A DNA stretch of 64,000 nucleotides, from contig NZ_CP037953.1 of assembly GCF_009756665.1 (NCBI RefSeq), positions 1,426,001 through 1,490,000 of the forward strand. The letters are read 5' to 3'. Source of the stretch: Permianibacter aggregans (GTDB lineage: Bacteria; Pseudomonadota; Gammaproteobacteria; Enterobacterales; Permianibacteraceae). Both the position numbers and the translations under genes were made by a program. This document shows, one piece after another, positions 26,486 to 36,218 of this stretch. The first letter of the stretch is position 1; each line of letters begins with the position of its first letter. The notes beneath the pieces were generated by a model. That model saw nothing but the letters and a program-made list of their open reading frames with translations. It was not told the origin of the DNA and did not search any database.

Positions 26486-27578
26486 TTATCCGCGTTGGGC
26501 AGCCGCAATAATCGTTTGTGGTGCCGGCAAATGCTTAGCCATCAATTCGATTCCTTGCGTTTGTTGCCAGCATTCTCGCGCCAGCTCGGCGACCGGTTGT
26601 GGCGAAGCGGCGCTTAACCAGCGTGCCACCTTTTGTGCGACGTTCGGATACACCACCGGCGTCGATGCCGGTTGCGCCAACAGGCGTGCCACCGCTTCCG
26701 GCTCCAGCCGATGCATGACGTCGGCGCGCTGCAAAAGTTGCAGCGCTTTGGCGTTGCTTTCCTGTTCCAGTTGCGCTTGCAGTGGCCGTACCAACAACTT
26801 TTTACCGAGCACAATGGCTTCTGACGGCAACTCAAAGCCTGCGCCTGTGATCACCCCTTCACAGTGCAACAGATGTTGGGCAAAGCCTTCGCGCGAAAAC
26901 GGATGCACCGTAACATTGCCGTGCTGCTCGCGCTGGCTGACGCCGGCATACAAGTCGAAATGACATTGGCTGAACGGTTTCAACAATGCCAGCAAATCGG
27001 CCGTATCTTCGAACGGCAAATACACCAGAAAATGGTTGTCGCGCACCTCAACCGGTGCGCTGAAGGCTTCCAGTATCGGCGGCAGAATCGGCTCGCCGAA
27101 ATGATGCCAGTGCAAGCCGATAGGCTGATCGACCGGGGCGAAGTAACGCATCGTCAAACGCGAGGGAATATTGATGCCCTTGGTCGGAATCCGGTGCCGG
27201 AACGCATACTGATGACCAAGTCCGACGCAGCGCACGCGTTGACGCATGGCGGCCCAGGCGGTCACCGGTTCAAAGTCGGTGACAACCAGATCGTACTGCG
27301 CCAGTGACAACGCACTGACATCACGGAAAAAACGTTTTAGTTGCAGATTGACCAGCGTTTTCAGTGGCGCGATATGGCCTTTTTCCATGACAAACGACAT
27401 GCCCTGGCGCCACTGGAAATCGCCAAAGCTTTCGGTACCAAACAGCGCCAGACGATCACGACCACTGACCAGCACATCGACCTCAAAGCCGCAGTCACGC
27501 AGCGCCGGCAGCATGGCCCGGGCCCGGGTCAGGTGGCCGTTGCCGGTGCCTTGCACCCCATATAACAGCCGCATCATG
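26486..27578 (-). CDS. MJ1255/VC2487-type glycosyltransferase
   Basis: The product has about 363 aa. It starts MMRLLYGVQGTGNGHLTRA, and AAGAGAA lies upstream of the ATG at 27578. The GTGNGHLTRA loop and the GVITGAGFELPSEAIVLGKK segment mark a GT-B fold related to MurG and UDP-glucuronosyl transferases. The substrate is unknown. The upstream PAP2 phosphatase gene in the same direction is a recurrent neighbour of this family, which suggests a lipid-linked sugar or envelope glycolipid role. Confidence 0.85.
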
Positions 27579-27613
27579 GATTCTCTTGCCAAGGAATGAG
27601 TGTCAAGGCGGGT

Positions 27614-28222
27614 TCAGCCCCAAAACCAGGAGGCCAGATTCAGGCCGAGATAAGCACTACTGATGCCGAGCACCAGGCCGGCCAGAATGTCGCCGGGATA
27701 ATGCACGCCGAGCAGCACCCGGGAAGCGCCAACCATCAGAGCCCAGACCAACACCAGTGCCAAAAACGCCGGGTAGAAGGTCGCAATCAAAACGGCCCAG
27801 ACCATCGCCGCGGCGGTGTGACCGGAAGGAAAGCTGAATTCGTCCTGTACATCCCTGTACAGGAGTTTCACCAGCTTCGCTGCGCAAATCGGCAATCCTG
27901 CCGATTTGTCGTCGGAAGGCACGATGTAGTGCCAGCTGTTCAGGCGCACAAATGGCCGCTCACGCTTGATGTGCTTTTTCAGCCCGATATAAGCCGGTAC
28001 TTCGATGGCATAGGCAAACAAACCAGCCTGCAGCAGGCTCAGCCCGTGCTCCGGCTCAAAAAATGCCAGCAGAATCGCGATGACCGCGTAAATCGGGCCG
28101 TCACCGGTTTTCGATACCCAGTAAGCGGTGCGTGCCAGCCCGTCCCGGTGCTTGCGGCTGGCGCACCAGCGATACAAGCGGGTATCGGCGTCATGCAATG
28201 TCAGCAGCGAGAGTCTTTTCAT
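27614..28222 (-). CDS. PAP2-family membrane phosphatase
   Basis: This 202-aa protein has all three phosphatase motifs: KKHIKRERP (K-x6-RP), FPSGH and SRVLLGVHYPGD. About five membrane helices flank them. It dephosphorylates lipid phosphates such as phosphatidic acid, phosphatidylglycerol phosphate or undecaprenyl pyrophosphate. A stretch of about 30 residues between motifs one and two is the variable loop. It is co-directional with the glycosyltransferase, 36 nt away, and divergent from dgkA. A phosphatase and a diacylglycerol kinase back to back suggests shared lipid metabolism. Confidence 0.9.
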   Translation of the reverse strand: MKRLSLLTLHDADTRLYRWCASRKHRDGLARTAYWVSKTGDGPIYAVIAILLAFFEPEHGLSLLQAGLFAYAIEVPAYIGLKKHIKRERPFVRLNSWHYIVPSDDKSAGLPICAAKLVKLLYRDVQDEFSFPSGHTAAAMVWAVLIATFYPAFLALVLVWALMVGASRVLLGVHYPGDILAGLVLGISSAYLGLNLASWFWG

Positions 28223-28355
28223 AGCAAGGTCAGCTTAAAAAACGACCATTGCAGCGCGATGGCAGTGTCATGAACGCTTTGTGACAACGCTTGCCACGCC
28301 GGAACAGCTCCGGTATACAGGCGCCCTCAACACCAACGCGCAGTGTGAATGCATC

Positions 28356-28724
28356 ATGGCAAAACCAGGAAAGACCGGATTCGTACGTCTGTTTGACGCT
28401 TTCGGCTATTCAATGAAAGGCTTCAAAGCGGCCTGGCAGAATGAAGCGGCGTTCCGTCAGGAAGCGGTACTGGCGCTGGTGTTGATTCCACTGGCATTCA
28501 TCATTGCCGAGAACCCGCTGGAGTTAGCGGCATTAGTGGCTGGTGTGCTGCTGGTCATCATTACCGAGCTGCTGAACAGCGCGATCGAGTCGGTCGTCGA
28601 CCGTACCGGCCATGAACATCATGAGCTGTCAGGTCGAGCCAAAGACATGGGCTCGGCAGCAGTGTTGATCAGTTTGTTGGTCTGTGCCGTGCTCTGGGGC
28701 GCCGTGTTATGGCGCTATGTTTGA
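28356..28724 (+). CDS. dgkA: Diacylglycerol kinase
   Basis: The 122-aa product has the usual DgkA length. The start is the ATG at 28356 (MAKPGKTGFVRLFDAFGYSM), although the frame is open upstream. The surface helix with NEAAFRQE and the active-site helix ELLNSAIESVVDR are present, with three membrane helices. It phosphorylates diacylglycerol in the inner membrane to recycle lipid from envelope synthesis. Confidence 0.94.
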   Translation: MAKPGKTGFVRLFDAFGYSMKGFKAAWQNEAAFRQEAVLALVLIPLAFIIAENPLELAALVAGVLLVIITELLNSAIESVVDRTGHEHHELSGRAKDMGSAAVLISLLVCAVLWGAVLWRYV

Positions 28725-28817
28725 TTCGTGCATAAAAACGAGCAGTTTTATTTCCTTCTCAATTTGCGTTCCTTGGCACTGCTTGGCTATACCCAATGTA
28801 TGCTCCCTGCAGTGAAG

Positions 28818-29045
28818 ATGAACATGAGCAAATTAAGCCTTACCTTTGCGGCGTCAGCGCTGTTGCTTAGCGGCTGCGCCCATTTCTCTGGCCAAAGCAA
28901 TGCAGCCCGCGACCGCCACGAGCTGGCTGACTACACCCGCTATTGCCGGCCTGGTAGCGCCATTATCTACAAGATGCCGGGCTCCTGGTCTGCCATTCCG
29001 GCGCCCGGTCGCTTGTATCTGGGCGGTAGCTGCCTGCATCAGTAA
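28818..29045 (+). CDS. Small lipoprotein, unknown function
   Basis: This 75-aa product has a lipoprotein signal (MSKLSLTFAASALLLSGC). The mature part of about 55 residues has two further Cys and no recognised domain. The start is ATG 28818 or ATG 28824, and no clear ribosome site decides. The reading is supported mainly by the clean lipobox. Confidence 0.6.
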   Translation: MNMSKLSLTFAASALLLSGCAHFSGQSNAARDRHELADYTRYCRPGSAIIYKMPGSWSAIPAPGRLYLGGSCLHQ

Positions 29046-29175
29046 CACCAAAGCAGTTATATAACTGCCGCTGCTGAGCCCCGAAAGTAATAGATCGGTT
29101 TTGGTGCCGGGCCATCGCCCAGTTAAGGCCGTTCTACACTTAAAAGTCCAATCCCAAGGACTTCAAGGAGGAGTT

Positions 29176-29625
29176 ATGCGGGCTTTGAAGGGTTTCGGCT
29201 GGAGCGCCGGACTATTGCTGGCAACGGCTGTCGTGCAAGGCGAACAGCGCAACTACATGGATGAGTTTCATCAGGCATTGAGCGAGTGCTCACTACGCTA
29301 TCCGGCCAATGTGGTCAGTCCCAATGCAGATTATGAACTGGAGCGAGAATCTTGCTACAACCGGCAAGTCAGAACGGCCTTGCTGAATCTGCCACCGGAT
29401 AGCCCGGAACGCTTCAGCGCGGCGCTTTTGGTTGCACCGGAGTATGCCGAAAGCACATTCAAAACGGCACTGACGCTAGGCATAGACCCCTATTACGCGA
29501 CATCGCGAGCCACTGCAACCTTGCCGGAAAAGGACAATATGTTCGCCCGTGTCGCCATTGCCTATGGTGCTGACCCGAGCAAAACGCTGACTGCGACCGC
29601 AGCAGGCAAACAGCAAATACGCTGA
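29176..29625 (+). CDS. Exported protein, unknown function
   Basis: The 149-aa product starts MRALKGFGWSAGLLLATAVV, and a strong AAGGAGGAG lies upstream of ATG 29176. The N-terminus is a Sec signal peptide with likely cleavage near residue 22 (VQGEQ). The mature protein is helical with one Cys pair (SECSLRYP, ERESCYN). I do not recognise a family. Confidence 0.75.
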   Translation: MRALKGFGWSAGLLLATAVVQGEQRNYMDEFHQALSECSLRYPANVVSPNADYELERESCYNRQVRTALLNLPPDSPERFSAALLVAPEYAESTFKTALTLGIDPYYATSRATATLPEKDNMFARVAIAYGADPSKTLTATAAGKQQIR

Positions 29626-29747
29626 ATAGTTGCTCCCTGCTAGGCTCCGGTAGTAATGGCCGGTGCCTGCTGCTGCCCGCCTGATCGAACCCTACAGCGC
29701 AGACGTAGTAACATTCACCATACATCCACCTCAGCTGGAGCCATGCC

Positions 29748-30251
29748 ATGCGTTTCCTGTTTGCCGCCGCTGTATTATTGTTTTCGCCACTGATGTTCGC
29801 CGCCAATCTGGTTGGCGTTGCGGCGCCCGAGTTTTCGCTACCCGACCAAAGCAATGAAGTTCGCACCTTGAACGACTTCAAGGGCAAATGGCTGGTGTTG
29901 TACTTCTACCCGAAAGACAACACGCCCGGTTGCACCACCGAAGCGAAAAATTTTTCCCGCGATTACGACAAGTTCAAGGCCTTGAATGCGGAAATTGTTG
30001 GCGTCAGCCTTGATGACGTCGAATCACATCAGGATTTTGCCAAGACCATCGGCATCCCGTTCCCGTTGCTCGCTGACACCGAAGAAAAAGCCGCGAAAGC
30101 CTATGACGTGCTGGGAGGTATGGGACCGATCAAATACACCAAACGCCAAACCTTTGTGATCAATCCGGAAGGCTTTGTCGTCAAACACTACGAATCGGTC
30201 AACGCCGATGAACACAGTGCTCAGGTACTTACGGATTTGCAGGCAATGTAA
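29748..30251 (+). CDS. Bcp/PrxQ-type peroxiredoxin, exported
   Basis: The 167-aa product has an N-terminal signal peptide (MRFLFAAAVLLFSPLMFAAN), so this thiol peroxidase likely works in the periplasm, unlike the cytoplasmic E. coli Bcp. The peroxidatic Cys lies in YPKDNTPGCTTEA. The resolving-Cys position five residues later (EAKNF) is not a Cys, so it is a 1-Cys type or uses an outside thiol. FPLLADTEEKAAKAYDVLGG and TFVINPEGFVVKHYE are typical. Confidence 0.9.
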   Translation: MRFLFAAAVLLFSPLMFAANLVGVAAPEFSLPDQSNEVRTLNDFKGKWLVLYFYPKDNTPGCTTEAKNFSRDYDKFKALNAEIVGVSLDDVESHQDFAKTIGIPFPLLADTEEKAAKAYDVLGGMGPIKYTKRQTFVINPEGFVVKHYESVNADEHSAQVLTDLQAM

Positions 30252-30260
30252 CGAGCAACT

Positions 30261-30293
30261 AAAACGCCGACCTCAAGTGGTCGGCGTTTTTTT
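30261..30293. terminator. Bidirectional terminator shared by convergent genes
   Basis: AAAACGCCGACC and GGTCGGCGTTTT form a 12-bp stem with a 6-nt loop, with T-runs on both strands. The stop codon of the leftward gene at 30273 lies in the loop. Confidence 0.85.
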
Positions 30294-31427
30294 ATCTTCC
30301 GAACGCGGTAGTTTTTCGATGCGTTCAATCGCCTCAATGGGAATGATCACCACTTCTTTGTGCTCGTTACGCAGAAACAAATACAAGCTGTTTCCGGCCA
30401 GCAACTGAAATCGTTCCGTAAGGCCGTTACTGGTGACGATATGATCTGGACGGAAACCATTTTTCTCCTCCAGCTTCAACCGTTCGGTTGTCGCAAAGAA
30501 AATTAAAACACTTAAGTAGATTGGCATATAGGCCAGCGCAAAATACGCGCGCGTCGGCCGCTGAAAACGTAACGAGGCAAAAGCTGGCATGATGGTGGCG
30601 AACATGATACCGGCAACAAACACTGCAGCAATGAACGCATGCTGATCGCCCTGATAGTGATAAACCGCCATGATGATAGCGCCGACCAATGCCGCGACTG
30701 TCGATACGTCGATGCTGCGGCGAGCGCCAATGACTCTGGTCAAATGAGACTGCCTTATGCGCGCCATGGTCAGAATCATTGGGATAAACGTCAGCAGAAT
30801 GGCCAGCAGGGTCGGAACAATGCCGTCGAGGCTTGCGGCCAGATAATCGGTCAAACCAAAGTAACGGGATATCTCGATACCAAATGGCTGCAGAAAAAAG
30901 CTGTTGTACAGATAGCCGGTAATCAGGAAAAAACCGGAGACCACGGGAATCAACCCGCCAAGCTGGGAAATATTGAATTCGCTCCACTGCACCCGGCTGG
31001 CGTAAAAACGTTTGCGTAAATGCAGTACCTGCCGGTACAGCGACAGCATGGACTGACGCGGTGGTTGATCGGCAAACTCCTGTGACCAGGGCAGCCGCGG
31101 ATCGACACATGCCGCCTCACCACATAAACGTCGATAGCTTTGATGCAGCGCTGAAGACGTCGTCAACATTTCGTCACGGTCATCGCCCTGACGACACAGC
31201 GCCACGATATGCTCGATCGGCTTGCCATGATTATGCTCCGGTTTGACGCCGGTTTCGCACCAGCGCACCAACACCGAGACGCGTTTCAGGATCTCGATAT
31301 CATCGCGTTCCTGATCGTCATTTGGCAGGCAAAACCAGATCAACATGGCCAGATTTTCGCGCAACAATGAACGGCGAATCAGCGTTGCCCAATATTGTGG
31401 TTGCAGGTAGCGCCAGAACGGCATCAC
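30273..31427 (-). CDS. Membrane protein, unknown function
   Basis: This 384-aa product has a soluble N-terminal half (about residues 1-160) with several His and Cys but no known motif. Five or six membrane helices follow, near 160-180, 200-225, 240-260, 265-290 and 300-320. A charged cytoplasmic C-terminus ends in Lys/Thr. I do not recognise the family. It lies 30 nt downstream of the UPF0158 gene in the same direction, so they may be cotranscribed. Confidence 0.75.
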   Translation of the reverse strand: MMPFWRYLQPQYWATLIRRSLLRENLAMLIWFCLPNDDQERDDIEILKRVSVLVRWCETGVKPEHNHGKPIEHIVALCRQGDDRDEMLTTSSALHQSYRRLCGEAACVDPRLPWSQEFADQPPRQSMLSLYRQVLHLRKRFYASRVQWSEFNISQLGGLIPVVSGFFLITGYLYNSFFLQPFGIEISRYFGLTDYLAASLDGIVPTLLAILLTFIPMILTMARIRQSHLTRVIGARRSIDVSTVAALVGAIIMAVYHYQGDQHAFIAAVFVAGIMFATIMPAFASLRFQRPTRAYFALAYMPIYLSVLIFFATTERLKLEEKNGFRPDHIVTSNGLTERFQLLAGNSLYLFLRNEHKEVVIIPIEAIERIEKLPRSEDKKTPTT

Positions 31428-31457
31428 TTACTCCTGATTATCATTTTTGCTATCGTT

Positions 31458-31907
31458 TCACGGCTGCCAGTCAACGGCAATCCCCTGTTGCTTCAACCAC
31501 TGTTCGGCCAGTTCACTCATTCCCTGTTGTTCCGCTGCCAACCACTGTTCCCGCAAGCCGGGAAAGTCGTGCAACCGATCCTGAAACTGAAAAAATGCCC
31601 GCTTCTGTTTGATCGCCTCGCTCAGTACTGTCGCAGCATGCTGATCATCAAGCTGTTCGACAAACTGTTGCATCAGGCGATAGGCCTGACGTGACGATAC
31701 CGGAACAATCGCCAGCAGCCGTTGCGGTTCACTACGCTTCAGCGCTTCGACATCCAGTTCGTGCTCTTCTTCTGCCGCCACGTCCGGGCTGATAAAAATC
31801 AGTTCTCCCGTTTGCCGGTCAAGCCACCATTCGTTGTCGGGCTGTTGGTCGCGGAACGCCTGCAAAAATTCCGCGCGGGACACCATTAAGCGTTGAAACG
31901 TGTTCAT
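31458..31907 (-). CDS. UPF0158-family protein
   Basis: The 149-aa product has the family layout: an opening WWLDRQTGELIFI strand pair, central helices, and FFQFQDRLHDFPGLREQW. Function is unknown. Acidic patches and helical content suggest a small soluble regulator or binding protein. It starts about 80 nt beyond the terminator that follows pnp. Confidence 0.75.
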   Translation of the reverse strand: MNTFQRLMVSRAEFLQAFRDQQPDNEWWLDRQTGELIFISPDVAAEEEHELDVEALKRSEPQRLLAIVPVSSRQAYRLMQQFVEQLDDQHAATVLSEAIKQKRAFFQFQDRLHDFPGLREQWLAAEQQGMSELAEQWLKQQGIAVDWQP

Positions 31908-31986
31908 AAGCCATGCGCAAGAAGAAAAGGCGTTCAGCCTATCACTGCCGTATCGATGTTGTCAGCGCCGGCATTTTTTCGGCAAT

Positions 31987-32014
31987 AAAAAAGGAGCGTT
32001 GCCGCTCCTTTTTT
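31987..32014 (-). terminator. pnp terminator
   Basis: A 12-bp perfect stem (AAAAAAGGAGCG with its complement) around a TTGC loop, T-run on both strands, lies 13 nt after the pnp stop codon. Confidence 0.85.
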
Positions 32015-32027
32015 ATTTACTGATCGA

Positions 32028-34124
32028 TTAGGCGTTGCCTTCTTCCATCAGCGCCTTCATCGACAGGCGAATACGGCCTTGCTTGTCGACTTCCAGCACT
32101 TTGACTTTGACGACCTGACCTTCTTTCAGGTAATCGCCGACCTTCTCGACGCGCTGGTTGGTGATTTGCGAAATGTGAACCAGACCATCTTTGCCCGGAG
32201 CAATGTTTACAAACGCACCGAAGTCGGCCAAACGGACAACGGTGCCTTCGAATACCTGACCTTCTTCGATTTCGGCGGTAATCGATTTGATGCGCTCAAT
32301 CGCGGCTTTCGCCTGGTCACCGGAAACAGCGGCGATGCGAATCGTGCCGTCGTCCTGGATTTCGATCGAGGTGCCAGTTTCTTCGGTGATGCTGCGAATG
32401 ACCGTGCCGCCTTTCCCGATGACTTCGCGGATTTTTTCCGGATCGATTTTCATCGTGTGGATGCGCGGCGCAAACTCGGAAATGTCTGGACGGGCGGTGT
32501 TAATCGCCTCATTCATGACGCTCAGGATGTGCAAGCGACCGGCTTTTGCCTGATGCAGCGCCACTTCCATGATTTCGCGGGTGATGCCATCGATCTTGAT
32601 GTCCATCTGCAGCGCCGTAATACCGGCTTCGGAACCGGCCACTTTGAAGTCCATGTCGCCGAGGTGATCTTCATCACCCAAAATGTCGGACAGCACGACA
32701 AAGCGGTTGCCTTCTTTGACCAGGCCCATGGCGATACCGGCGACTGGTGCTTTCAACGGCACACCGGCGTCCATCAGCGCCAACGAGGAACCGCAAACGG
32801 AAGCCATCGACGAGGAACCGTTCGACTCGGTGATCTCGGAAACGACGCGGACCGAGTACGGGAAGTCGGCGAACTTCGGCATCATCGCCAATACGCCGCG
32901 TTTGGCCAAACGGCCATGGCCGATTTCGCGACGCTTAGGACCAGTCATCATGCCGGTTTCGCCGACCGAGAATGGCGGGAAGTTGTAGTGCAGCATGAAC
33001 AGATCTTTGCTTTCACCGGTTGGCGAATCGATGATCTGACCGTCTTTTTCGGTGCCGAGTGTAACGGCAACGATGGCCTGGGTTTCACCGCGGGTGAAAA
33101 TCGCCGAACCGTGGGTACGTGGCAGCACACCAGCGGCAACGCTGATCGCGCGGATCATGTCATGGTCGCGACCATCGATACGCGGCGCACCGGAAACGAT
33201 GCGGTCACGGACGGTGCGATACTCCAAGTCGCCGAAGATTTTCTTCACTTCGTCAGCGCTTGGTGCGCTTTCTTCGCCGGTAGCCAGCTTGGCAACCACG
33301 GCATCACGCAGCTCGCCAACGGCGGCATAGCGTGCTTGCTTGTCAGCGATTTGGTATGCGGCGGTCAGACCGGCCTGGGCTTCGGCTTTGACCGCTTCGA
33401 TCAATGCCGTGTTCGGTTCCGGCGCCTTCCAGTCCCAACGTGGTTTGCCAGCTTCTTTGGCAAATTCTTCGATGGCAGCAATAGCGACCTGTTGGGCCTG
33501 GTGACCAAACATGACGGCGCCGAGCATCACTTCTTCGGACAGCTCATGGGCTTCCGATTCGACCATCAGCACGGCGCTCTTGGTGCCGGCGACAACCAGA
33601 TCCAGCTTGGAATCAGCCAAGGCTTTGTTGCTTGGGTTCAGCAGGTATTGGCCGTCTTTGTAACCGACGCGGGCAGCGCCGATTGGGCCCATGAACGGGG
33701 CACCGGACAGCGCCAAGGCGGCCGAGGCACCGATGATGGCTGGAATGTCCGGCGTCACTTCCGGGTTGATAGACAGCACGGTGGCGACGATCTGGATTTC
33801 GTTCAGGAAGCCTTCCGGAAACAGCGGACGAATCGGACGGTCGATCAGACGCGACACCAGCGTTTCGTTCTCGGACGGACGACCTTCGCGCTTCTGGAAA
33901 CCACCGGGGATACGGCCGCCGGCGTAGAATTTTTCCTGGTAATGCACGGTCAGCGGGAAGAAATCCTTCTTCGGATCGGCTTCGGTTTTGGCGACGGCTG
34001 TGACCAGAACAACCGTGTCATTCATATTGACCATGACGGCACCGGTCGCCTGACGGGCGATGGCACCGGTTTCTAACGTGACGCGATGGTCACCGAATTG
34101 AAAGCTTTTGCTAATTGGATTCAC
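32028..34124 (-). CDS. pnp: Polynucleotide phosphorylase
   Basis: This is a 698-aa protein. I place the start at GTG 34124 ([20 protein letters not shown]), with AGGAA before it. An ATG 21 nt upstream would add seven residues. It has two RNase PH domains, the second with the catalytic region around [16 protein letters not shown] and [19 protein letters not shown] domain ([17 protein letters not shown]) and an S1 domain ([20 protein letters not shown]) follow. It degrades RNA 3' to 5' by phosphorolysis, partly in the degradosome, and lies downstream of rpsO as usual. A long open frame on the opposite strand is an artefact of codon bias. Confidence 0.97.
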   Translation of the reverse strand: MNPISKSFQFGDHRVTLETGAIARQATGAVMVNMNDTVVLVTAVAKTEADPKKDFFPLTVHYQEKFYAGGRIPGGFQKREGRPSENETLVSRLIDRPIRPLFPEGFLNEIQIVATVLSINPEVTPDIPAIIGASAALALSGAPFMGPIGAARVGYKDGQYLLNPSNKALADSKLDLVVAGTKSAVLMVESEAHELSEEVMLGAVMFGHQAQQVAIAAIEEFAKEAGKPRWDWKAPEPNTALIEAVKAEAQAGLTAAYQIADKQARYAAVGELRDAVVAKLATGEESAPSADEVKKIFGDLEYRTVRDRIVSGAPRIDGRDHDMIRAISVAAGVLPRTHGSAIFTRGETQAIVAVTLGTEKDGQIIDSPTGESKDLFMLHYNFPPFSVGETGMMTGPKRREIGHGRLAKRGVLAMMPKFADFPYSVRVVSEITESNGSSSMASVCGSSLALMDAGVPLKAPVAGIAMGLVKEGNRFVVLSDILGDEDHLGDMDFKVAGSEAGITALQMDIKIDGITREIMEVALHQAKAGRLHILSVMNEAINTARPDISEFAPRIHTMKIDPEKIREVIGKGGTVIRSITEETGTSIEIQDDGTIRIAAVSGDQAKAAIERIKSITAEIEEGQVFEGTVVRLADFGAFVNIAPGKDGLVHISQITNQRVEKVGDYLKEGQVVKVKVLEVDKQGRIRLSMKALMEEGNA

Positions 34125-34249
34125 TGTGATTCCTATCTCTAACATTTTTACCCATTGATTGCGGGCGGTATTCTAAACCAAACCTCAGCCGGATCGCCCG
34201 GCTTTTGCAGTGCAATGAAGGGTTCTGACCGATTTGGATGGCCGAAAAC

Positions 34250-34280
34250 GCAAAAGGCCCCTGGTTGGGGGCCTTTTGCA
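34250..34280 (-). terminator. Intercistronic rpsO-pnp hairpin/terminator
   Basis: AAAAGGCCCC and GGGGCCTTTT pair around a TGGTTG loop, 36 nt after the rpsO stop codon. In E. coli a comparable hairpin ends part of the rpsO transcripts and the rest read into pnp. Confidence 0.8.
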
Positions 34281-34315
34281 GAGCTTCGCAGCGCAAGTGC
34301 TGGCGTGCCGGTCGC

Positions 34316-34585
34316 TTAACGACGCAGACCCAGACGCTCGATCAGCGCGCTGTAACGCTCTTGGCTCTTGCCTTTCAGGTAGTCCAGCAGTACGCGACGC
34401 TGGCTGACCAGACGCAACAGACCGCGACGGCTGTGGTGGTCTTTGGCATGGGCCTGGAAATGGTTCTGCAGATCGTTGATGCGGGCGGTCAGCAGGGCGA
34501 CCTGGACTTCCGGCGAACCGGTGTCGTTCTTGCCGCGACCGAAGTCGGCGATGATCTGGTTTTTCTGCTCAAGGCTTAGTGACAT
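34316..34585 (-). CDS. rpsO: 30S ribosomal protein S15
   Basis: The 89-aa product starts [19 protein letters not shown], with GGAGTGC before it. [20 protein letters not shown] and [20 protein letters not shown] are the S15 signatures. S15 binds the central domain of 16S rRNA early in assembly. It often represses its own translation through its leader. Confidence 0.97.
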   Translation of the reverse strand: MSLSLEQKNQIIADFGRGKNDTGSPEVQVALLTARINDLQNHFQAHAKDHHSRRGLLRLVSQRRVLLDYLKGKSQERYSALIERLGLRR

Positions 34586-34712
34586 GATGCACTCCAAATG
34601 TGGGTGTTGAGGACAATCCGGACCCGCTCACTAATGCAGGTTCGGGGAAAGGGCGCGCATTGTACAGAGATTGACCGGTGCTGCCAAGGGCCGATCATTA
34701 CCGGTAGCACAT

Positions 34713-36158
34713 TCAAAAACGACGCCAGAAGATCGGCGTGAACAATACAAATATCGTCATGATTTCCAGCCGGCCGAACAGCATCGCGACAATGGCCACG
34801 ACTTTGCCGAACGAACTGACCGAGGCAAACGTCGACGACACCTCGCCCAAGCCCGGCCCCATATTGTTGACCATCGCCGCGACCGCCGAAAACGCCACGG
34901 TCGGATTCAAGCCGGCGCCAATCATCAACAAAGTCAGGATGCCGGTAGCGAACACATAAAGGGCGAAAAACCCCCAGATGCCGCTGGCAACACCATCCGG
35001 CACCAAGCGACCGTTATATTTTATGTGGGCGACGATATTGGGTTGCACCAGATGCTTGGCCTCGCGACTAGCCTGTTTGAACAGCAAAAACACCCTCAGC
35101 ACTTTCATGCCGCCGGAGGTCGAGCCGGCACAACCACCGATAAAGCTGACAAAAATAATGAGGATCGGCGCATACAGCGGCCACTGACTGAAGTCGGCAA
35201 TACCAAAACCCGTTGTGGTCATGATTGACACCACTTCGAACAACGCAAGTCGCAACCAGTTCGCCAATCCGAGCTCCGCTTGCGTCGACATGCCAGCCAT
35301 GATCACCAGCGCGGTTGCCAACAACACAAAAAATAACAACGCGCGAAATTCTTGGTCCTCCCAATAACGGGTGAAGGATTTTTCCCGCCAAACAATAAAA
35401 TGCAATCCCATATTCATGCCACCGGCAAGCATCGCCAGTATCGTGATCCAATCAATGGCACGTGAATCGAAATAACCAATTGAGGCATCGTAATTGGCAA
35501 AACCACCAGTGGAAATGGCGGAAATCGCATGCGATATCGCATCAAAGGCATTCATGCCAGCAAGAAAATACAGCACCGCCACAAAGACAATGATTGAGAC
35601 ATAAACGTTAAACAAGGTGCGTGCGGTTTGTTGCACGCGAGGGGCAATTTTGTCGTCTTTGATTGGGCCGGTTGCTTCGGTTTTATAGAGCTGCATCCCC
35701 CCCACTTTCAGCATCGGCAGAATGGCCACCGCAAGAACCAATACCCCCATGCCCCCAAAAAAGTGAAGCTGCTGACGATACCAGAGCAATGACTTGGCCA
35801 TGTTATCAAGGCCGGAAAATACCGTCGCACCAGTCGTGGTCAAACCGCTGGTCGACTCAAACACGGCGTCAAGAAATGAACATGGCAAACCAAACCAGAA
35901 TGGCAGCGCGCCGACAATGCTGAGCGATGTCCAGGCCAGCACGACAATGACAATGCCCTCACGGGTGCGTGGTTCATGGCGAACTTTTCGGCGAGACATC
36001 AGAAAACCGACGCCGAACAAGCCAATGCTCAATCCAAGAAAACGAGCATACAAACCATCGGCATACAGTACAGAAACCAGAAATGGGAGCAAAAGGGAAA
36101 CGGCATATGCCATCAGTAAATGCCCCAGCGTACGCGCAATCAGTGTCCATTGAATCAT
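34713..36158 (-). CDS. trkH: TrkH potassium uptake channel subunit, paralogue 1
   Basis: The 481-aa product has the TrkH/KtrB four-repeat fold. The four pore loops read TTTGATVF, STGGFANYDASIG, TTTGFGIADF and NNMGPGLGEV, each with the selectivity Gly. TrkH imports K+ with the TrkA regulator, which is not in this window. A second trkH lies immediately upstream, and about 60 nt separate them. The two share the same C-terminal end (IFVLFTPIFWRRF) and are clear tandem paralogues. Confidence 0.95.
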   Translation of the reverse strand: MIQWTLIARTLGHLLMAYAVSLLLPFLVSVLYADGLYARFLGLSIGLFGVGFLMSRRKVRHEPRTREGIVIVVLAWTSLSIVGALPFWFGLPCSFLDAVFESTSGLTTTGATVFSGLDNMAKSLLWYRQQLHFFGGMGVLVLAVAILPMLKVGGMQLYKTEATGPIKDDKIAPRVQQTARTLFNVYVSIIVFVAVLYFLAGMNAFDAISHAISAISTGGFANYDASIGYFDSRAIDWITILAMLAGGMNMGLHFIVWREKSFTRYWEDQEFRALLFFVLLATALVIMAGMSTQAELGLANWLRLALFEVVSIMTTTGFGIADFSQWPLYAPILIIFVSFIGGCAGSTSGGMKVLRVFLLFKQASREAKHLVQPNIVAHIKYNGRLVPDGVASGIWGFFALYVFATGILTLLMIGAGLNPTVAFSAVAAMVNNMGPGLGEVSSTFASVSSFGKVVAIVAMLFGRLEIMTIFVLFTPIFWRRF

Positions 36159-36218
36159 GGTTCAGATGTCACTCGCTTGGAATAGGTCAATCATCGCGGC
36201 CGCCAGCATACGCTCGGT

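Noticed and set aside
32079-34076. 665-codon open frame opposite pnp
   Set aside because: It lies wholly antisense to pnp and is a mirror of pnp codon usage.
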